Origin: Ruegeria profundi
GTDB taxonomy: Bacteria > Pseudomonadota > Alphaproteobacteria > Rhodobacterales > Rhodobacteraceae
DNA: 64,000 bases
Assembly: GCF_001507545.1 (NCBI RefSeq)
Contig: NZ_LQBP01000004.1
Location: forward strand, 1 to 64,000
Direction of reading: 5' to 3'
The notes below the pieces were generated by a model that did not search any database, had not been told where the DNA came from, and worked only from the letters and a program-made list of their open reading frames with translations. Position 1 is the stretch's first letter. The number at the start of each line of letters is the position of its first letter. The position numbers and the translations under genes were made by a program. Shown here in pieces: positions 45,607 through 55,191 of this stretch.

Positions 45607-47498
45607 CAATGGACCGTTTTGCAAAATTCACACATTGGATCGGCGGCCTCTCGCGCCGCCAGATGATCGGGACCTCCATCGCGCTCTGCGCCGTGCTGTT
45701 CATCTCGGTCAATATCTTCGCCGGCCGCGCCCTCGATGGATGGCGCGCGGATGTCACAGAAACCCAAGTCTGGACGCTATCTGAGGGGACCGAGACTTTG
45801 CTCTCCGATCTCTCCGAGCCCCTGCACTTGCGGCTCTACCTGTCTGACGGGCTGACGGAGGCCGCACCGCAGCTAGCGAGCTATGCGGACCGCGTGCGGG
45901 GCATGCTGCAATCCTACGCCGATCAGGCCGATGGGCAGATCACGCTGGAAGTGATCGACCCCGAGCCGTTCTCGGACGCAGAAGACCGCGCCGTGGGCTT
46001 TGGCATCAACCGCATCTCCCTGGCGGGCGCGGCTGAGCCAATGTTCTTTGGGCTTGCTGCCACGAATTCCACCGATGGGCGCTCCACGATCCCGATCTTC
46101 TCGCCGGATCGCGAGGCGTGGTTAGAATACGATCTGACCCGGCTTGTGGCCTAGTTGGGCCAGCCCGAGAAGCCCAAGGTTGCTCTGCTCGATGGGATTG
46201 GCCTCTCCGGCAACCCGATGATGGGCGGCGCTGAGCAACAGAGCCTCACGATGCTGCGCGAGCTTTATGACGTCGAAATCCTGTCGGGCGACGTGAACAG
46301 CTTCCCCGAAGGCACCGAGGTCGTGGCAGTCGTGCACCCGCAAGGACTGACCGAGCCGACGCTCTATGCACTCGACCAGTGGGTGATGGGAAGCGGAGCA
46401 CTCATGGCCTTCGTGGATCCCCATGCCGAGACACAAATGGGCCCGCAAGGCATGCCCGCGCCAGATGCGGCGTCGGACTTTGCCGCACTGTTTGAGGGTT
46501 GGGGCGTGGATTTTGATGCCACGCAAGCTGTCGCCGATCCGACCTATGCGCTCGCGACGAACCGGCGCGTTCAGGGGCGTGATGTGAACGTGGGTAACCC
46601 GGCCTGGCTGCGGCTCGATGCGAGCGCGCTCGATCAGGACAGCCCTGCGCTTGCCCGGCTCTCGGCCATGGTCATGACCACGGCGGGCAGCTTTGCGACC
46701 GGTGAAGATGGGCCGACCCTGACACCGCTGGCCACCGTGTCCGACGCCGCTGTGCTGGCGAGTGCCACAGACGCCTCCAACCGCTTCGGCGATCCGCGTG
46801 ATCTGCTGACCAGCGGCGAGGCCGTAGATGCAGCCCCCGTGGTGATCGCACGCCTCAGCGGTGCTGTGTCATCTGCCTTCCCCGATGGCAAACCCGAAAG
46901 CTCTGAATGGGAGGCCGAGCACATCGCCAGCACCGAGGCTGCCAATGTGCTGTTCTCGGGCGATGCCGACATGCTGATGGACCGCAACTGGATCCAGAAG
47001 CGCAGCATCTTCGGTGCGCAGATCCCGCAAGCTTTTGCCAATAATGGTGATTTCCTCCTGAACGCGGTTGAGCAAATGGCGGGCGGGGCCGCTCTGGCGG
47101 ACCTGCGTGGCCGGGCCGTGGATTGGCGTCCGCTTACCCGGATCGAGGCGATGGAACGCGCCGCCGAGGCCGAGTACCGCGCCACCGAGCAAGCCCTGCT
47201 CGACCGCATTGCTGAGACCGAAGCCGCCCTGCGCGACCTCGCTCCGCAAGAGGGTGCAGGGAACGGCCTCTTCAGCGCCGAGATGGTGGCTGAGGCGGAA
47301 AACCTGCGTGCCGACCTGCTCGCCGCCCGCGCGGAACTGCGTCAGGTGCAATACGATCTGCGCAGCGATGTGGAGGCGCTTCAGGCCAGTGTGACGACGC
47401 TGAATGTAGGCCTCGTGCCCTTCCTTGCCGCCGTTATTGCGCTGTTCTTCGCATTGCGCCGCCCCAAGCGGTCCGTCCCGACCCGTGTTGCGGCATAA
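45603..47498 (+). pseudogene. GldG-like ABC transporter auxiliary protein, interrupted by in-frame TAG
   Basis: One continuous reading frame of 631 codons with a single TAG at 46152-46154 (codon 184). Upstream: a membrane helix (about 19-40) and the N-terminal part of the GldG/DUF7088-like family (LSEGTETLLSDLSEPLHLRL). Downstream, with no frame change: PKVALLDGIGL, a periplasmic body, a coiled-coil stretch (about 540-590) and a C-terminal helix (LVPFLAAVIALFFALRR). The sequence around the stop (RLVA-stop-LGQPEKP) suggests CAG (Gln) became TAG, a single C to T change. Whether this is a real null allele, a readthrough codon or a sequencing error is open. Confidence 0.8.
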
Positions 47499-47522
47499 AC
47501 AGACACTCAAAGGAGACATCTC

Positions 47523-48536
47523 ATGAACCAGAAGTCTTTTCTGATGCTTGGCGGTGCCACGGCCCTGTCGCTGATCGCCGCAGGCGCAGCGCTCTTCCGG
47601 GGTGGCAACGCCCCCGCCTTCTCTGAGGCGGGCGAGCCGCTTTTCCCCGGACTTGGCGATGCCAGCGCCGAGGTAGCGCGCGTGGAGTTCCGCGAGGGTG
47701 ACTTCACCATGACCATCGAGTCCCGCGACGGCGTGTTCGTTGACGCGGCCTCCGGCTTCCCGATTGACCCCGAGCCTTTGCGCGATCTGGTCAGCGGAAT
47801 GACCATGGCCACGATTGCTGAGGCCAAAACCAGTGATCCCGCGCGTCACGCCGACCTGCAACTGGCCGATATCGGCGCAGAGGACGGCGCCGGGAGTGAA
47901 GCCATCCTGATGGATGTGGAGGGCGACACGCTGGCCCATGTGATCGCAGGCCAACGCGACTTTACCTTGGGCGGCGTCACCGGCGGTCAATATGCGCGGC
48001 ATGGCGATGAAGACGCGACGTGGCTCGTCCACGCGCGGCTTGACCCGCCAAGCTCGCGCGCAGGCTGGTTCGACACGCGCTTGATGGAAGTCGACGCTGT
48101 CGAACTCACTGGCGCGACCCTCACCACAGAAGATGGCAGTGTGATTACCATGTCGGGCGAAGACGGCACGCTGACCATCGATCCACTGCTGATGACAGGG
48201 CGTGTTCCCGCAGAGAACCAGTTGAACCGGATCGTCCGGTTCTTCGAGACGCTCGACTTTGCGGATGTGCGCGCGGGCATGGCGAGCGATAGCGAAGCTG
48301 CGGGACCAGCCCTGCAGGCCAGCCTTGAGGACGGAACGACAATCACTCTAACTCAAGTCAGCGGGTCCGATGGCGCAGATGAAACGCGCTGGTTCCGCAT
48401 CGACGTAAGCGGCAACTCCGGGCTCTCTGACGAACTCGCCGCGACAACCGCCGGGTTTGAGTTTTCGATGTCGTCTTCCGACGCCGAAGTCTTCAGCTGG
48501 ACTTTGGATGACCTGACGGAGGAAACCTCCAGCTAA
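47523..48536 (+). CDS. DUF4340 protein of the Gld-type ABC operon
   Basis: A 337-residue protein with an N-terminal membrane anchor or signal (LGGATALSLIAAGAALF) and a DUF4340 domain repeated in two halves, with acidic composition. DUF4340 genes regularly follow GldG-like genes; the function is unknown but presumably in the same exporter complex on the periplasmic side. ATG with AAAGGAGAC. A strong terminator follows within 10 bp. Confidence 0.85.
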   Translation: MNQKSFLMLGGATALSLIAAGAALFRGGNAPAFSEAGEPLFPGLGDASAEVARVEFREGDFTMTIESRDGVFVDAASGFPIDPEPLRDLVSGMTMATIAEAKTSDPARHADLQLADIGAEDGAGSEAILMDVEGDTLAHVIAGQRDFTLGGVTGGQYARHGDEDATWLVHARLDPPSSRAGWFDTRLMEVDAVELTGATLTTEDGSVITMSGEDGTLTIDPLLMTGRVPAENQLNRIVRFFETLDFADVRAGMASDSEAAGPALQASLEDGTTITLTQVSGSDGADETRWFRIDVSGNSGLSDELAATTAGFEFSMSSSDAEVFSWTLDDLTEETSS

Positions 48537-48541
48537 TTGGT

Positions 48542-48580
48542 GAGCCGCAGCCAAACGACTTGGCTGCGGCTCTTCCGTTT
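48542..48580 (+). terminator. Strong intrinsic terminator of the ABC operon
   Basis: A perfect 13-bp stem, GAGCCGCAGCCAA with TTGGCTGCGGCTC and a 5-nt loop, followed by TTCCGTTT. It lies 6 bp after the DUF4340 stop codon. Confidence 0.88.
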
Positions 48581-49416
48581 GCACATGAGCGGCGTTTACT
48601 GATCGATGTCGGCCCCATGCGTCCCGCGACCTTTCAGAACCAGGTTTTTAATCCCATTCGAGCGGCAAGAGCCAATCAAACTACCGGCATCCAGATCCCT
48701 CGCGCCTATGGGTAGTCACTCAGACGAGACAAGCGACGACCACACGCTGTCGCGCGACACAGCGCGATCGAAACATGAACATACATTGCACACGACGTCC
48801 CCTATCTAGTTGATGTCGAGTGGAAATCTCCACCATCCATCACCGGACAGACCAGATTCTTTTCGAATGGCGGCTTTGATCTGTTTTGCGTCCGTTCCTG
48901 CAAATCGCAGCATCAGGTAGTTTGGGCTCAGAGCGGTCGTTCGCTGCGTTCCGTCTGAATGACTGCTCTGCGGACTTTTCTACCTGATGCTGACGCAGCG
49001 AATTCATCTTCCGAGCGACCGCCTTTTTTTTCGGAGCTTGTCGCGTGACTGCGTCGGTGTCTTTCGAATGCGGACGTTTGATTCCGCCAAATTGGCGCAA
49101 TTCGAAACTTGTCGCTCGCTGCACCAGGGTTGTATTTCTGAGTTTCGGACGCGCTGGACCCTGCCGTGGGCTTTCAGGATCGAAAAAGCTACACGACCGC
49201 AAGAATCGCCGCTTAGCTGCCCGGGTTTCGCGTGCTCGTTTCGACCCCAAAAGGCCCTCCCGACGCCTGGTCCGGACAAAGCGTTTGGTTTTTGCATGCA
49301 ATGCACTCACTGCGAGGGATGTAGGGACCCGCAAGAGCTATAGCAAAGATCTTCGTCCACCAATTTGATATTGCCTGTTGGGCGCGAGGCGACCGTTTCA
49401 ACCCAACTGTGCCGGT
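48581..49416. other. Long non-coding gap
   Basis: About 840 bp without a gene I can support. Several overlapping frames on both strands (longest 164 codons, minus strand, 48840-49334) have very Arg/Lys-rich, low-complexity-like products and no ribosome-binding sites, so I regard them as chance. No tRNA, repeat or clear hairpin was found. Confidence 0.5.
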
Positions 49417-50067
49417 TCATTTCGATTTGCTGCGTCCACCGATGCGTATGAACTCTCCCGGCGGCCCCATACGTACATCCCAGAGGATCGCCCAGGCCCG
49501 CAATGCAAACGCCGCCAGGCACGCTATGATCTCACTGGGGATTTCCGGCAAACCGATCCGGAGCAGAGTTGCATAAAGCAGTGCCCCCAGAAGCGCAGCC
49601 GAGGCATAGAGCTGACCGGACATGATCATGGGCTGGGTGTTCGTGATCACGTCCCGGATGACCCCGCCCCCCGTGGCCGTCACCATGCCCATGAATACCG
49701 CGACGAGGAATGGCGCTCCGAAGTCCAGGGCGATATGGCAGCCGACGACGCCAAATACTGCAAGGCCCAGAGTATCTGCCCAGACCATGGCCTTCTTGTT
49801 GGCGAAGTCTGATGTAGCCCAAAAATACGCGGCAAGGGCGGCGACGACGACAAGGACCAACTCCTCCGGGTTCTGGGTCCACCAGACCGTACGCCCGAGC
49901 AATAGATCGCGGGTCGTGCCACCGCCAATCCCAGTGATAGCGCCAATTAGAACGCAGCCCAGGATATCCATCTTGAACCGAGCCGCAGTCAGCGCTCCGC
50001 TGACGGCAAAGACCACGTCGCCGAAATACATAATCACGAGAATGCTGGTGCTGAGCGGCTCAAGCAT
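49417..50067 (-). CDS. TRIC-family (YadS-like) membrane channel
   Basis: A 216-residue membrane protein of the trimeric intracellular cation channel/UPF0126 family. It has two homologous halves of three helices, each with the family Gly-rich motif: GAITGIGGGTTRDLLLG and GMVTATGGGVIRDVITN. Bacterial members conduct monovalent cations or transport small metabolites; the substrate here is unknown. I use the ATG at 50067 (GGAGG about 12 bp upstream). It follows the COG0523 gene after 7 bp, so they are likely co-transcribed. Confidence 0.88.
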   Translation of the reverse strand: MLEPLSTSILVIMYFGDVVFAVSGALTAARFKMDILGCVLIGAITGIGGGTTRDLLLGRTVWWTQNPEELVLVVVAALAAYFWATSDFANKKAMVWADTLGLAVFGVVGCHIALDFGAPFLVAVFMGMVTATGGGVIRDVITNTQPMIMSGQLYASAALLGALLYATLLRIGLPEIPSEIIACLAAFALRAWAILWDVRMGPPGEFIRIGGRSKSK

Positions 50068-50074
50068 ATGCGTC

Positions 50075-51214
50075 TTAAACCTCCGCAGAACGGTCGTGCA
50101 ACCGATCGGGGTGTGGGTCGGTCGCAACGCAGTATCGGACGCGCTCCGTCAATGCGGCCCTATCCAATGTGCCCGCCGGGCCGATGAAAACGAGGCTCGA
50201 GTGAGGCTTTTCCGTGCCCCACGGTTCTCCGGATGTGTAGCTCCAGCGTCTGCCCACCCGCTGGTATATCGTTCGGCGTTCGGGTTCCTTTGCCAGGTTG
50301 AGAACTCCCTTGGCGCGCAGCAGCGATGCGGGCAGCGCGTCAAGAAAGGTGTGCAGACGGTCGCTGTCGAGCGGCTCATCAATGGAGATATCAACGCTGC
50401 CGAAGCCGTGTGCGTCGACCGGCTTGGCGGGCGCGTCGGCCTGAAGATCCCGCTGGCTGCCGATGCCCAGGACGGCGTCTACGGGCACATCTCCGTCCAC
50501 GGTCTCGATCAGTGGCTTGTTAGGATAGTTGGCGGCCATCCAGTCCCGCGCGGCCGCTTTTGCCGGCGCGTCGAGCAGATCCATCTTGCTGAGTACAACG
50601 AGATCGGCGGCAGAATTCTGATTGCGAAACAGCCGCTTGGTCAGTGGATCCTCGGCGAGGTCCTGCATGGTTTCGGCATCGACAACCGTAACGCTGCCAT
50701 CCAATCGGATCGCCGGATTGGTCAGCGCCGCCATGACGATGCCGTATGGGTCGGCGACGCCGCTGGCCTCAAGCACAACAGCATCCGGCGGATCATCGCG
50801 CTCGGCGATCTCTATCAGAGTGTTGGTCAAATCCGCCGATACCGCGCAGCAGGCACAGCCGTTGGAAAGGCTGATCATGTCATCGGTCTGGGATTCCACA
50901 AGCGCGGCATCGATGTTGATACGGCCGAAATCGTTGACCAGAACCACCAGACGGCGGCCATGAGGCGAAACGAGCAAATGCTTAAGCAACGTGGTCTTGC
51001 CCGACCCGAGGAAGCCGCCGATGACGGTCAGGGGCAGCCACCGCGAACGGGTATTCACAGGGCGATGCTTCATCTTGAGCGCTGCAAAGATGACTTCGTT
51101 GATTCCCTGACGTGCTTCCCACGCCCTGGCGTGCATGGCCGTTGTCTCCTTGGCCGCCACGCTGGATGCATCTGCCAATTTGGCTTCTTTCGGCGACGTT
51201 CGATCCCTCGTCAT
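50075..51214 (-). CDS. COG0523/CobW-family GTPase (metallochaperone-like)
   Basis: A 379-residue G3E GTPase: P-loop GGFLGSGKTTLLKH, the metal-binding CxCC motif in NGCACCAVS, ASGVADPYG and the SKMD guanine-specificity motif; C-terminal CobW domain with SSLVFIGPAGTLDRAAL. COG0523 proteins are GTP-dependent metal chaperones, often for zinc. It carries about 60 residues before the P-loop, longer than usual. The ATG at 51214 overlaps the amidohydrolase stop (ATGA) and has AGGA upstream; an alternative ATG lies 15 bp earlier. Coupling suggests it serves the amidohydrolase. Confidence 0.9.
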   Translation of the reverse strand: MTRDRTSPKEAKLADASSVAAKETTAMHARAWEARQGINEVIFAALKMKHRPVNTRSRWLPLTVIGGFLGSGKTTLLKHLLVSPHGRRLVVLVNDFGRINIDAALVESQTDDMISLSNGCACCAVSADLTNTLIEIAERDDPPDAVVLEASGVADPYGIVMAALTNPAIRLDGSVTVVDAETMQDLAEDPLTKRLFRNQNSAADLVVLSKMDLLDAPAKAAARDWMAANYPNKPLIETVDGDVPVDAVLGIGSQRDLQADAPAKPVDAHGFGSVDISIDEPLDSDRLHTFLDALPASLLRAKGVLNLAKEPERRTIYQRVGRRWSYTSGEPWGTEKPHSSLVFIGPAGTLDRAALTERVRYCVATDPHPDRLHDRSAEV

Positions 51215-52890
51215 TTCTGTTCCTTGCATTTGAACTTCTTGCCGCCGAGAACCGTTCCCCAGATTTTGATGTCCTTGATGTGCTCGGGTTCGACTTCCAA
51301 TGGGTCCTCCTCGAGGATGCAGAAATCGGCGAACTTACCCTGCTCAAGACTGCCGACCTTATCCTCCAGACCGAGCACATAGGCCGCGTCGATGGTCACC
51401 GCCCGCAGAGCCCGTTCGACACCAATGCGCTCGTCGGGTGCCACCACAGTTTTGCCATCTTCGGCGATCCGGTTCACGGCGGCGTACACTGCTGTCAGAG
51501 GTAGCATCGGTACAACCACTTGCGGGTAGTCAGAGTGCAAGCCGAAGACCACACCCTCGCTTTCGAGCGTGCGCAGCCGGGCTGTAGATTGAGCACGATC
51601 CGGTCCGTAGCCATGCGTGGTGTGGAGTAGAGCGCGAAAATGCGAGAAGTAATTGTTCACGCTTGCTACCCCTCCGAGAGCCTTCAGGCGACGACATTGC
51701 ATCGGCGTGCTGACCGAGAAGTGTTCCACCGTGAAGCGGTGATCGAAACGCGGGTGCCACTCCTGCAATTGGGCCAGATTGTCGAGCGTCGCCTCCAACG
51801 CCGCGTCTCCGTTAGCATGACAGTGCAGATGCTCGCCGGCTTCCCAGTAGGGCCGCATGAAGTTAGCTTGGTCGGTGTCGCCGGGAATACCGTCCGAGCC
51901 GTCGAGATAACCCGGAAAGCCCATCTTCGCCCCCAGCAACGGATAAGACCCGTCGGAAAGGAACTTGAGGCCGCGAAAGAAGAGCTTGTCTGTTTCTACC
52001 TTGCTTCTCAGATCGCGTAGGAATTCGATCGCCTTCTCACCACTACCATGGGTCGTCGTCAAAAGTGGCCCGTGCGGCGTAAGGCGCATACGGATCGGAA
52101 ATTCGGGATCGGCTGTCGCCTTCTGATGATCGGCGAGTTCTGCGTCCCAGTTGATGCTGCCGAAGAGAAGGTCAGCCACCGTGGTGACGCCAGCGTGGTT
52201 GGCAAGCCCGGCAAAATAGTTGAGACCATCGACGGTGCTGAACTTGGCAATTTCACCCATGGCTGGCCCACAAGACAGGGCAAAACCCTCTGGTTCCGTG
52301 AAGACGCCCGAGAGGCGGCCATCCGGAAACTTCAGCGCATGGGGATGGACTAGGTCTTCCGCGACGCCGGCCGCCTTCAGCGCCGCATCGTTCAGGTAGT
52401 AGAAATGTGGCGCCCAGGAGATGATCCAGATCGGCCGCTCGGAAGTGATCTTGTTCAGTTCATCGCGATTTGGTTCGACGTCGTCCTGCGTGGCGCGGTC
52501 GTACCCCCAGGCGATGATCGGCTTGTTTGGATCTTTCTCCTCTTCATGCAATTTCTTGAGCGTGGCCATCATGTCAGCACCTGTGGGATTGGGCGTGCTC
52601 ATGCCACTCGGTGTTGGCCACGCAAGCGGCCCCACGTAGGTGAGCGCAAGGAAGCCTGCTGACATCCAGCAGTGCGAATGTGGCTCCATCATTCCGGGCA
52701 GAATGACCTTGTCCTTGAAGGTGTCATCGACGGTGACCTCATAGCGTTCCAGCCAAGGTTCCATGAAGTCCATGGTACCCGTTGACAGAACCTTGCCGTC
52801 CAATACGGCGACGGCTTCGGCTTCCGGCCGGCCCGGGTCCATAGTGAGGACTTTGCGGGCGGTGAAAACGGTAACTTTTTCCTTGCTCAT
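51211..52890 (-). CDS. YtcJ-type metal-dependent amidohydrolase
   Basis: A 559-residue amidohydrolase-3 family enzyme, cytoplasmic (no signal). Metal motif HSH in MMEPHSHCWMS (about 70), Lys in GLKFLSDGSYP, His in HCHANGDAALEATLDN, His in FTVEHFSVSTP and Asp in GLHSDYPQVV. YtcJ-like enzymes hydrolyse diverse amides; substrate unknown. ATG with TAGGAA upstream. First gene of a likely three-gene operon with the COG0523 GTPase and the TRIC channel. Confidence 0.88.
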   Translation of the reverse strand: MSKEKVTVFTARKVLTMDPGRPEAEAVAVLDGKVLSTGTMDFMEPWLERYEVTVDDTFKDKVILPGMMEPHSHCWMSAGFLALTYVGPLAWPTPSGMSTPNPTGADMMATLKKLHEEEKDPNKPIIAWGYDRATQDDVEPNRDELNKITSERPIWIISWAPHFYYLNDAALKAAGVAEDLVHPHALKFPDGRLSGVFTEPEGFALSCGPAMGEIAKFSTVDGLNYFAGLANHAGVTTVADLLFGSINWDAELADHQKATADPEFPIRMRLTPHGPLLTTTHGSGEKAIEFLRDLRSKVETDKLFFRGLKFLSDGSYPLLGAKMGFPGYLDGSDGIPGDTDQANFMRPYWEAGEHLHCHANGDAALEATLDNLAQLQEWHPRFDHRFTVEHFSVSTPMQCRRLKALGGVASVNNYFSHFRALLHTTHGYGPDRAQSTARLRTLESEGVVFGLHSDYPQVVVPMLPLTAVYAAVNRIAEDGKTVVAPDERIGVERALRAVTIDAAYVLGLEDKVGSLEQGKFADFCILEEDPLEVEPEHIKDIKIWGTVLGGKKFKCKEQK

Positions 52891-53005
52891 CTGTTTTTCC
52901 TAGTTTCGATCTTCGTGAAATGTATTGGTCTGCCCCTGCCAGCCAGCGCATAAACCGAGGCTTTCTGACGGATGGTATCGGCTTGGCATGCCAGTCTTAT
53001 GCGAC

Positions 53006-53329
53006 CTAGACGGCCTGCGCGCTGTCAAACTCAAGCGTATGCATGTCCTCAGCGGTGAACCCGGCATCGTCGAAAAACACCATGGCGTCGTCGCTCTGTT
53101 TCGCGCGCACAGGGCTTGCGAGCCACTGGTTGTAGGCATCTTTGTCAGTCCATTGGCACAGCACGCAAATCTGGCCATCCCCCTGCGAAGACTTGAGCAG
53201 CTCGCCCCGAATGAGCCCGGGAATAGTTTCCTTGCATTCGTCAAGAATGCGGCGCTCTACATAGAAATCCACAAAGGCATCAGCATGTTCGGCGGGGACC
53301 TTGATCATCAGGAATGTACTGTGGGACAT
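53006..53329 (-). CDS. ABM-domain (antibiotic biosynthesis monooxygenase-like) small protein
   Basis: A 107-residue ABM ferredoxin-like protein: MSHSTFLMIKVPAEHADAF at the start, CQWTDKDAYNQWLASP in the middle. Such proteins are small cofactor-less monooxygenases or heme-degrading-type enzymes. The ATG at 53329 has AGGAG 7 bp upstream and gives the normal ABM size. The same frame is open upstream through a signal-peptide-like segment (separate entry), which, if translated, would make an exported 150-residue version. Confidence 0.78.
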   Translation of the reverse strand: MSHSTFLMIKVPAEHADAFVDFYVERRILDECKETIPGLIRGELLKSSQGDGQICVLCQWTDKDAYNQWLASPVRAKQSDDAMVFFDDAGFTAEDMHTLEFDSAQAV

Positions 53330-53458
53330 GCCAGTTCTCCTCGTTTGCATCGGATTGGAAAGATCAGCGCCCGCCCGCGCGGGCACGAGCCCGGCCGATG
53401 CGCCAAGCGCAAGGGCACCAAAGCTCGCGGCGGATTTGAACAACTGTCGTTTCTGCAT
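53330..53458 (-). pseudogene. Duplicated signal-peptide segment in frame with the ABM gene
   Basis: The frame from an ATG at 53458 encodes MQKRQLFKSAASFGALALG and continues to GLVPARAGADLS, nearly the same as the first about 33 residues of the amidohydrolase beginning at 54902 (MHKRQFLKSAASFGALAFG). It then joins the ABM start. It is therefore a partial duplication of the neighbour's signal sequence: either a remnant of a lost gene copy or a new export signal. Its own ribosome-binding site is weak. Confidence 0.6.
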
Positions 53459-53540
53459 TGAAGGTTTTCTTTCGTGGTAAACCCATGATGGTTGGCGCGC
53501 ATGGCACAGAGCCGACCAGTCATGTTGAGCGAGGTATCGT

Positions 53541-54902
53541 TCAACTCAGCGTGTCCTTGTATACAACGCCGCCCTTCATGATGATGCTCAGGTTTTCCTC
53601 CGGCTTGGTCATGACCGAAATGTCTTCGAGCGGGTTGCCCTCCATGATCAGAAGGTCTGCATAGGCGCCGGGTTCGATGACCCCAATTGGCGTATCGCCA
53701 TAAGGATTGCGCGGCCCCGCCAAGGCCCAGAGTTGTCCGTTCTGAGATGTGGCCTGCTTCAGGATTTCCGCATTCGAGAACCAGGTCGTGCGTGCCGTGA
53801 ACTCCTCCACATGTTTGGCTTTCTCTACCGGTGAGCCGACCAGATCCGCACCGAGCGCAATCTTCGCCCCGTATTGCTTGGCCAATGCCATCATATTGTC
53901 GAGGCCTTCCGCCGCCTGCTGCTGGCGGGCCTTTTGCGCGTCGGAAAAACCGTCCGGCAGGGGGATCAGGAAGATACCCGTCTGAGTCGACAGCCAAGCT
54001 CCCTTATCCACGAGAAGCTCCATCGTCGCTTCCGTCATCAGGTTGCCATGCTCGATGGACATCGCGCCCTGCTCAAGGGCGGCCTTTGTCGAGAGGTCCG
54101 TATATGTGTGCACAGACAGGTACGTATTCCAGCGCCTTGCCTCACCAGCAACTGCTGCGATCTCTTCTGGGGTATACTCGGCAATGTCGAGCGGATCGTA
54201 GAGTCCGGTGACTGCCCCACCAACGAGCATCTTGATGAAGTTGGCGCCCTGCCGAAAATTGTCGCGGGCGGCGGTCAGAACCTCAGGAACACCGTCGGCA
54301 TGTCGCGTGAGGCCGAAGAGCTCTAACTCCGATTCCGCCGGACCACCGAATTTGCGCGTCCCTACATTGCGGTTCCGGAAGTCTCCATGGCCGGCCGTCA
54401 TCGTGAGTGAGGCATGGCTGCCCTGAATGCGCGGACCCGGAAACAGACCCTCATCAATCGCCCGCGCAACGCCATGCACACCGCCAGCCGTATCCCGCAC
54501 GCTGGTGAAACCCCGCATCAGCGTCGCCTCGGCTTCGGCCAGGGTAAGGGCGGCCACGTAGTCCTGCCTTGTCCGCATTAATGTGAATGGATCCTGGTTC
54601 CACTGCAGGTGCACATGCATGTCCGACAGGCCCGGCATCAAAACACGCCCACCGCCGTCGATCCGCCTTGCACCGGCAGGCGCATCCAGATTGGGCGCGA
54701 TTGCCTTGAGCTTGTCGCCCTCGACCAGCACTGACGTCGCAGCGGTCAGGTCATCCGCCTTGCCGTCAAAGACCTGGACATTGGTGATCAGGGTCTGGGT
54801 GGAGGCCTGAGCGCGCGCCCGCGCAGGCACGAGCCCGGACGAACCGCCAAAGGCAAGGGCACCAAAGCTGGCGGCCGATTTCAAGAACTGTCTTTTGTGC
54901 AT
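53541..54902 (-). CDS. Exported metal-dependent amidohydrolase (imidazolonepropionase-like)
   Basis: A 453-residue exported amidohydrolase. The signal segment begins MHKRQFLKSAASFG and ends ARARAQA; with a KR rather than RR pair it is Tat-like but ambiguous. Metal residues: HVH in LSDMHVHLQW, Lys in NFIKMLVGGAVTG, His in LSVHTYTDL, His in IEHGNLMT and Asp in ALGADLVGS. It is a paralogue of the enzyme at 15953-17296 (shared C-terminal GAYADLL, GNPLE, IIMK-GV-YK). ATG with AGGA upstream. Divergent from the AraC gene at 55192. Confidence 0.87.
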   Translation of the reverse strand: MHKRQFLKSAASFGALAFGGSSGLVPARARAQASTQTLITNVQVFDGKADDLTAATSVLVEGDKLKAIAPNLDAPAGARRIDGGGRVLMPGLSDMHVHLQWNQDPFTLMRTRQDYVAALTLAEAEATLMRGFTSVRDTAGGVHGVARAIDEGLFPGPRIQGSHASLTMTAGHGDFRNRNVGTRKFGGPAESELELFGLTRHADGVPEVLTAARDNFRQGANFIKMLVGGAVTGLYDPLDIAEYTPEEIAAVAGEARRWNTYLSVHTYTDLSTKAALEQGAMSIEHGNLMTEATMELLVDKGAWLSTQTGIFLIPLPDGFSDAQKARQQQAAEGLDNMMALAKQYGAKIALGADLVGSPVEKAKHVEEFTARTTWFSNAEILKQATSQNGQLWALAGPRNPYGDTPIGVIEPGAYADLLIMEGNPLEDISVMTKPEENLSIIMKGGVVYKDTLS

Positions 54903-55191
54903 ACGGAATTCCTCATTTGCAATTTCTGTTTGACCTTTATCGGCCAGAGATCGCATGCAGATCGCTCAGAAGGCTTGCGGGCCGTTTGGGGGAATTTCTG
55001 AACATGGAAATATCTTTCTGGTTGTGTTGAGCGCATGCTTTTGCGGGCCGTGACTTGGCCCTTAATCCTTTCAGGATGGCACATCATGTGTCAGATCACT
55101 TGACTTTAGACGACGCCGAGCAAGAATCGTGTCGTGTCGTGCAACATTCACGGCGTCCATTTTGGCGCACTGCGGAGACTCTGGCCCAGCC

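Noticed and set aside
45603-46154. Two separate genes (183 and 447 codons) for the gldG-like locus
   Set aside because: The second would need a TTG start directly after the stop without a ribosome-binding site, and both halves together make one family-length protein in the same frame.
46869-48032. 387-codon minus-strand frame across the gldG-like and DUF4340 genes
   Set aside because: Antisense to an operon with consistent gene spacing and ribosome-binding sites.
48840-49334. 164-codon minus-strand frame in the gap after the ABC operon
   Set aside because: Arg/Lys-rich product without domains, no ribosome-binding site, and several competing frames in the same region.
49622-51382. 586-codon plus-strand frame opposite the TRIC channel and COG0523 genes
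   Set aside because: It is antisense to two well-supported genes with clear motifs; its product has no recognisable domain. It is a by-product of high-G+C codon use.
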